Source: an uncultured Fretibacterium sp. (lineage in GTDB: Bacteria > Synergistota > Synergistia > Synergistales > Aminobacteriaceae). From it: a stretch of 50,539 nucleotides of DNA. Below the pieces are notes generated by a model. It worked only from the letters and a program-made list of their open reading frames with translations, had not been told where the DNA came from and ran no database searches. The position numbers and the translations under genes are program-made. The stretch spans positions 1-50,539 of the forward strand of contig CALEPX010000095.1 in the NCBI GenBank assembly GCA_937911045.1. Direction: 5' to 3'. This document shows positions 50,455-50,539 of the stretch, one piece after another (positions within the stretch are counted from its first letter, which is position 1; each line of letters opens with the position of its first letter).

Positions 50455-50539
50455 ATGCAATCTTGTGCTAGTCTTAATAATTTGAGAGAAGAGAAGAGAA
50501 GAGAAGAGAAGAGAAGAGAAGAGAAGAGAAGAGAAGAGA
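50455..50539 (+). CDS. Start of an ORF with pentanucleotide repeat in its first codons (cut by window end)
   Basis: ATG 50455, GGTG about 8 nt upstream. Encodes MQSCASLNNLR, then REEKR repeats from a (GAGAA)n array. The frame is open to the last base of the window. Identity of the downstream gene cannot be seen; by analogy with the acyltransferases it may be a surface-modifying gene under frame-shift control. Confidence 0.6.
   Translation, partial: MQSCASLNNLREEKRREEKRREEKRREE
50486..50539 (+). repeat. Pentanucleotide repeat (GAGAA)10+ at the window end
   Basis: Ten perfect GAGAA units plus four bases of an eleventh; the window ends inside the array, so its true length is unknown. Confidence 0.95.

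Overview
The window most likely comes from a Synergistota (Synergistetes) genome. The clearest clue is the C-terminus of the first protein: a Ser/Gly run, a Cys, a hydrophobic stretch and a KK tail, which is the pattern of the Synerg-CTERM surface-sorting signal described for this phylum. An envelope-rich, two-membrane gene content agrees (YjbH-like and SLBB export proteins, L,D-transpeptidase, type IV pilins). TTG and GTG starts are frequent and most start codons have a clear GGAGG-type ribosome binding site. Species cannot be named from the sequence.

Layout. 1-3.35 kb: large surface protein with a duplicated domain. 3.4-11.3 kb, minus strand: ychF, L,D-transpeptidase, CPA1 antiporter, der, a catalytically degenerate asparaginase-like gene, then LUD protein and an acidic membrane protein. 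11.4-16.3 kb, plus: YjbH-like / SLBB export / DUF4177 exopolysaccharide module. 16.4-17.4 kb: hsp20 and a Thr-Tyr-Thr tRNA cluster with a near-consensus promoter. 17.4-20 kb: two tandem coiled-coil membrane proteins built from 33-bp repeats, the remnant of a third, and a HigBA-like toxin-antitoxin pair lying between two similar hairpin sequences. 20-22.4 kb: four tandem type IV prepilins. 22.6-27.4 kb: metIN, pckA, YbaK-like deacylase, siroheme synthase N-domain. 27.4-29.6 kb: two membrane acyltransferases, each preceded by a pentanucleotide repeat. 29.7-33.6 kb, plus: pyruvate kinase, cdaA, cdaR. 33.6-34.8 kb: three small membrane/charged hypotheticals, one too short for usual ORF calling. 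34.9-36.6 kb: GATC-type restriction-modification pair. 36.6-43.7 kb, minus: alaS, slipin, dnaJ, very long coiled-coil protein. 44-50.5 kb, plus: Cytidylate-kinase-like protein, GT-C glycosyltransferase, secreted hypothetical, galE, GGDEF protein, rsmA, and the start of an ORF made of another pentanucleotide repeat that runs off the window.

The most notable signal is what looks like translational phase variation. The two acyltransferase genes share a 127-nt cassette (one mismatch) holding an extended -10 promoter, an SD, a TTG start and (CAGAG)10. The conserved acyltransferase N-terminus of each gene can be read only through the repeat, and with 10 units both genes are out of frame with the only usable start. 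They would come into frame at 9 or 12 units (first gene) and 8 or 11 units (second). A third repeat of the same period but different sequence, (GAGAA)n, sits inside the first codons of the ORF after rsmA, and the window ends inside it. A G7 tract in a promoter spacer at 34.88 kb may be a further switch. With the exopolysaccharide module, the GT-C transferase and galE, this suggests a surface whose glycan acylation varies among cells.
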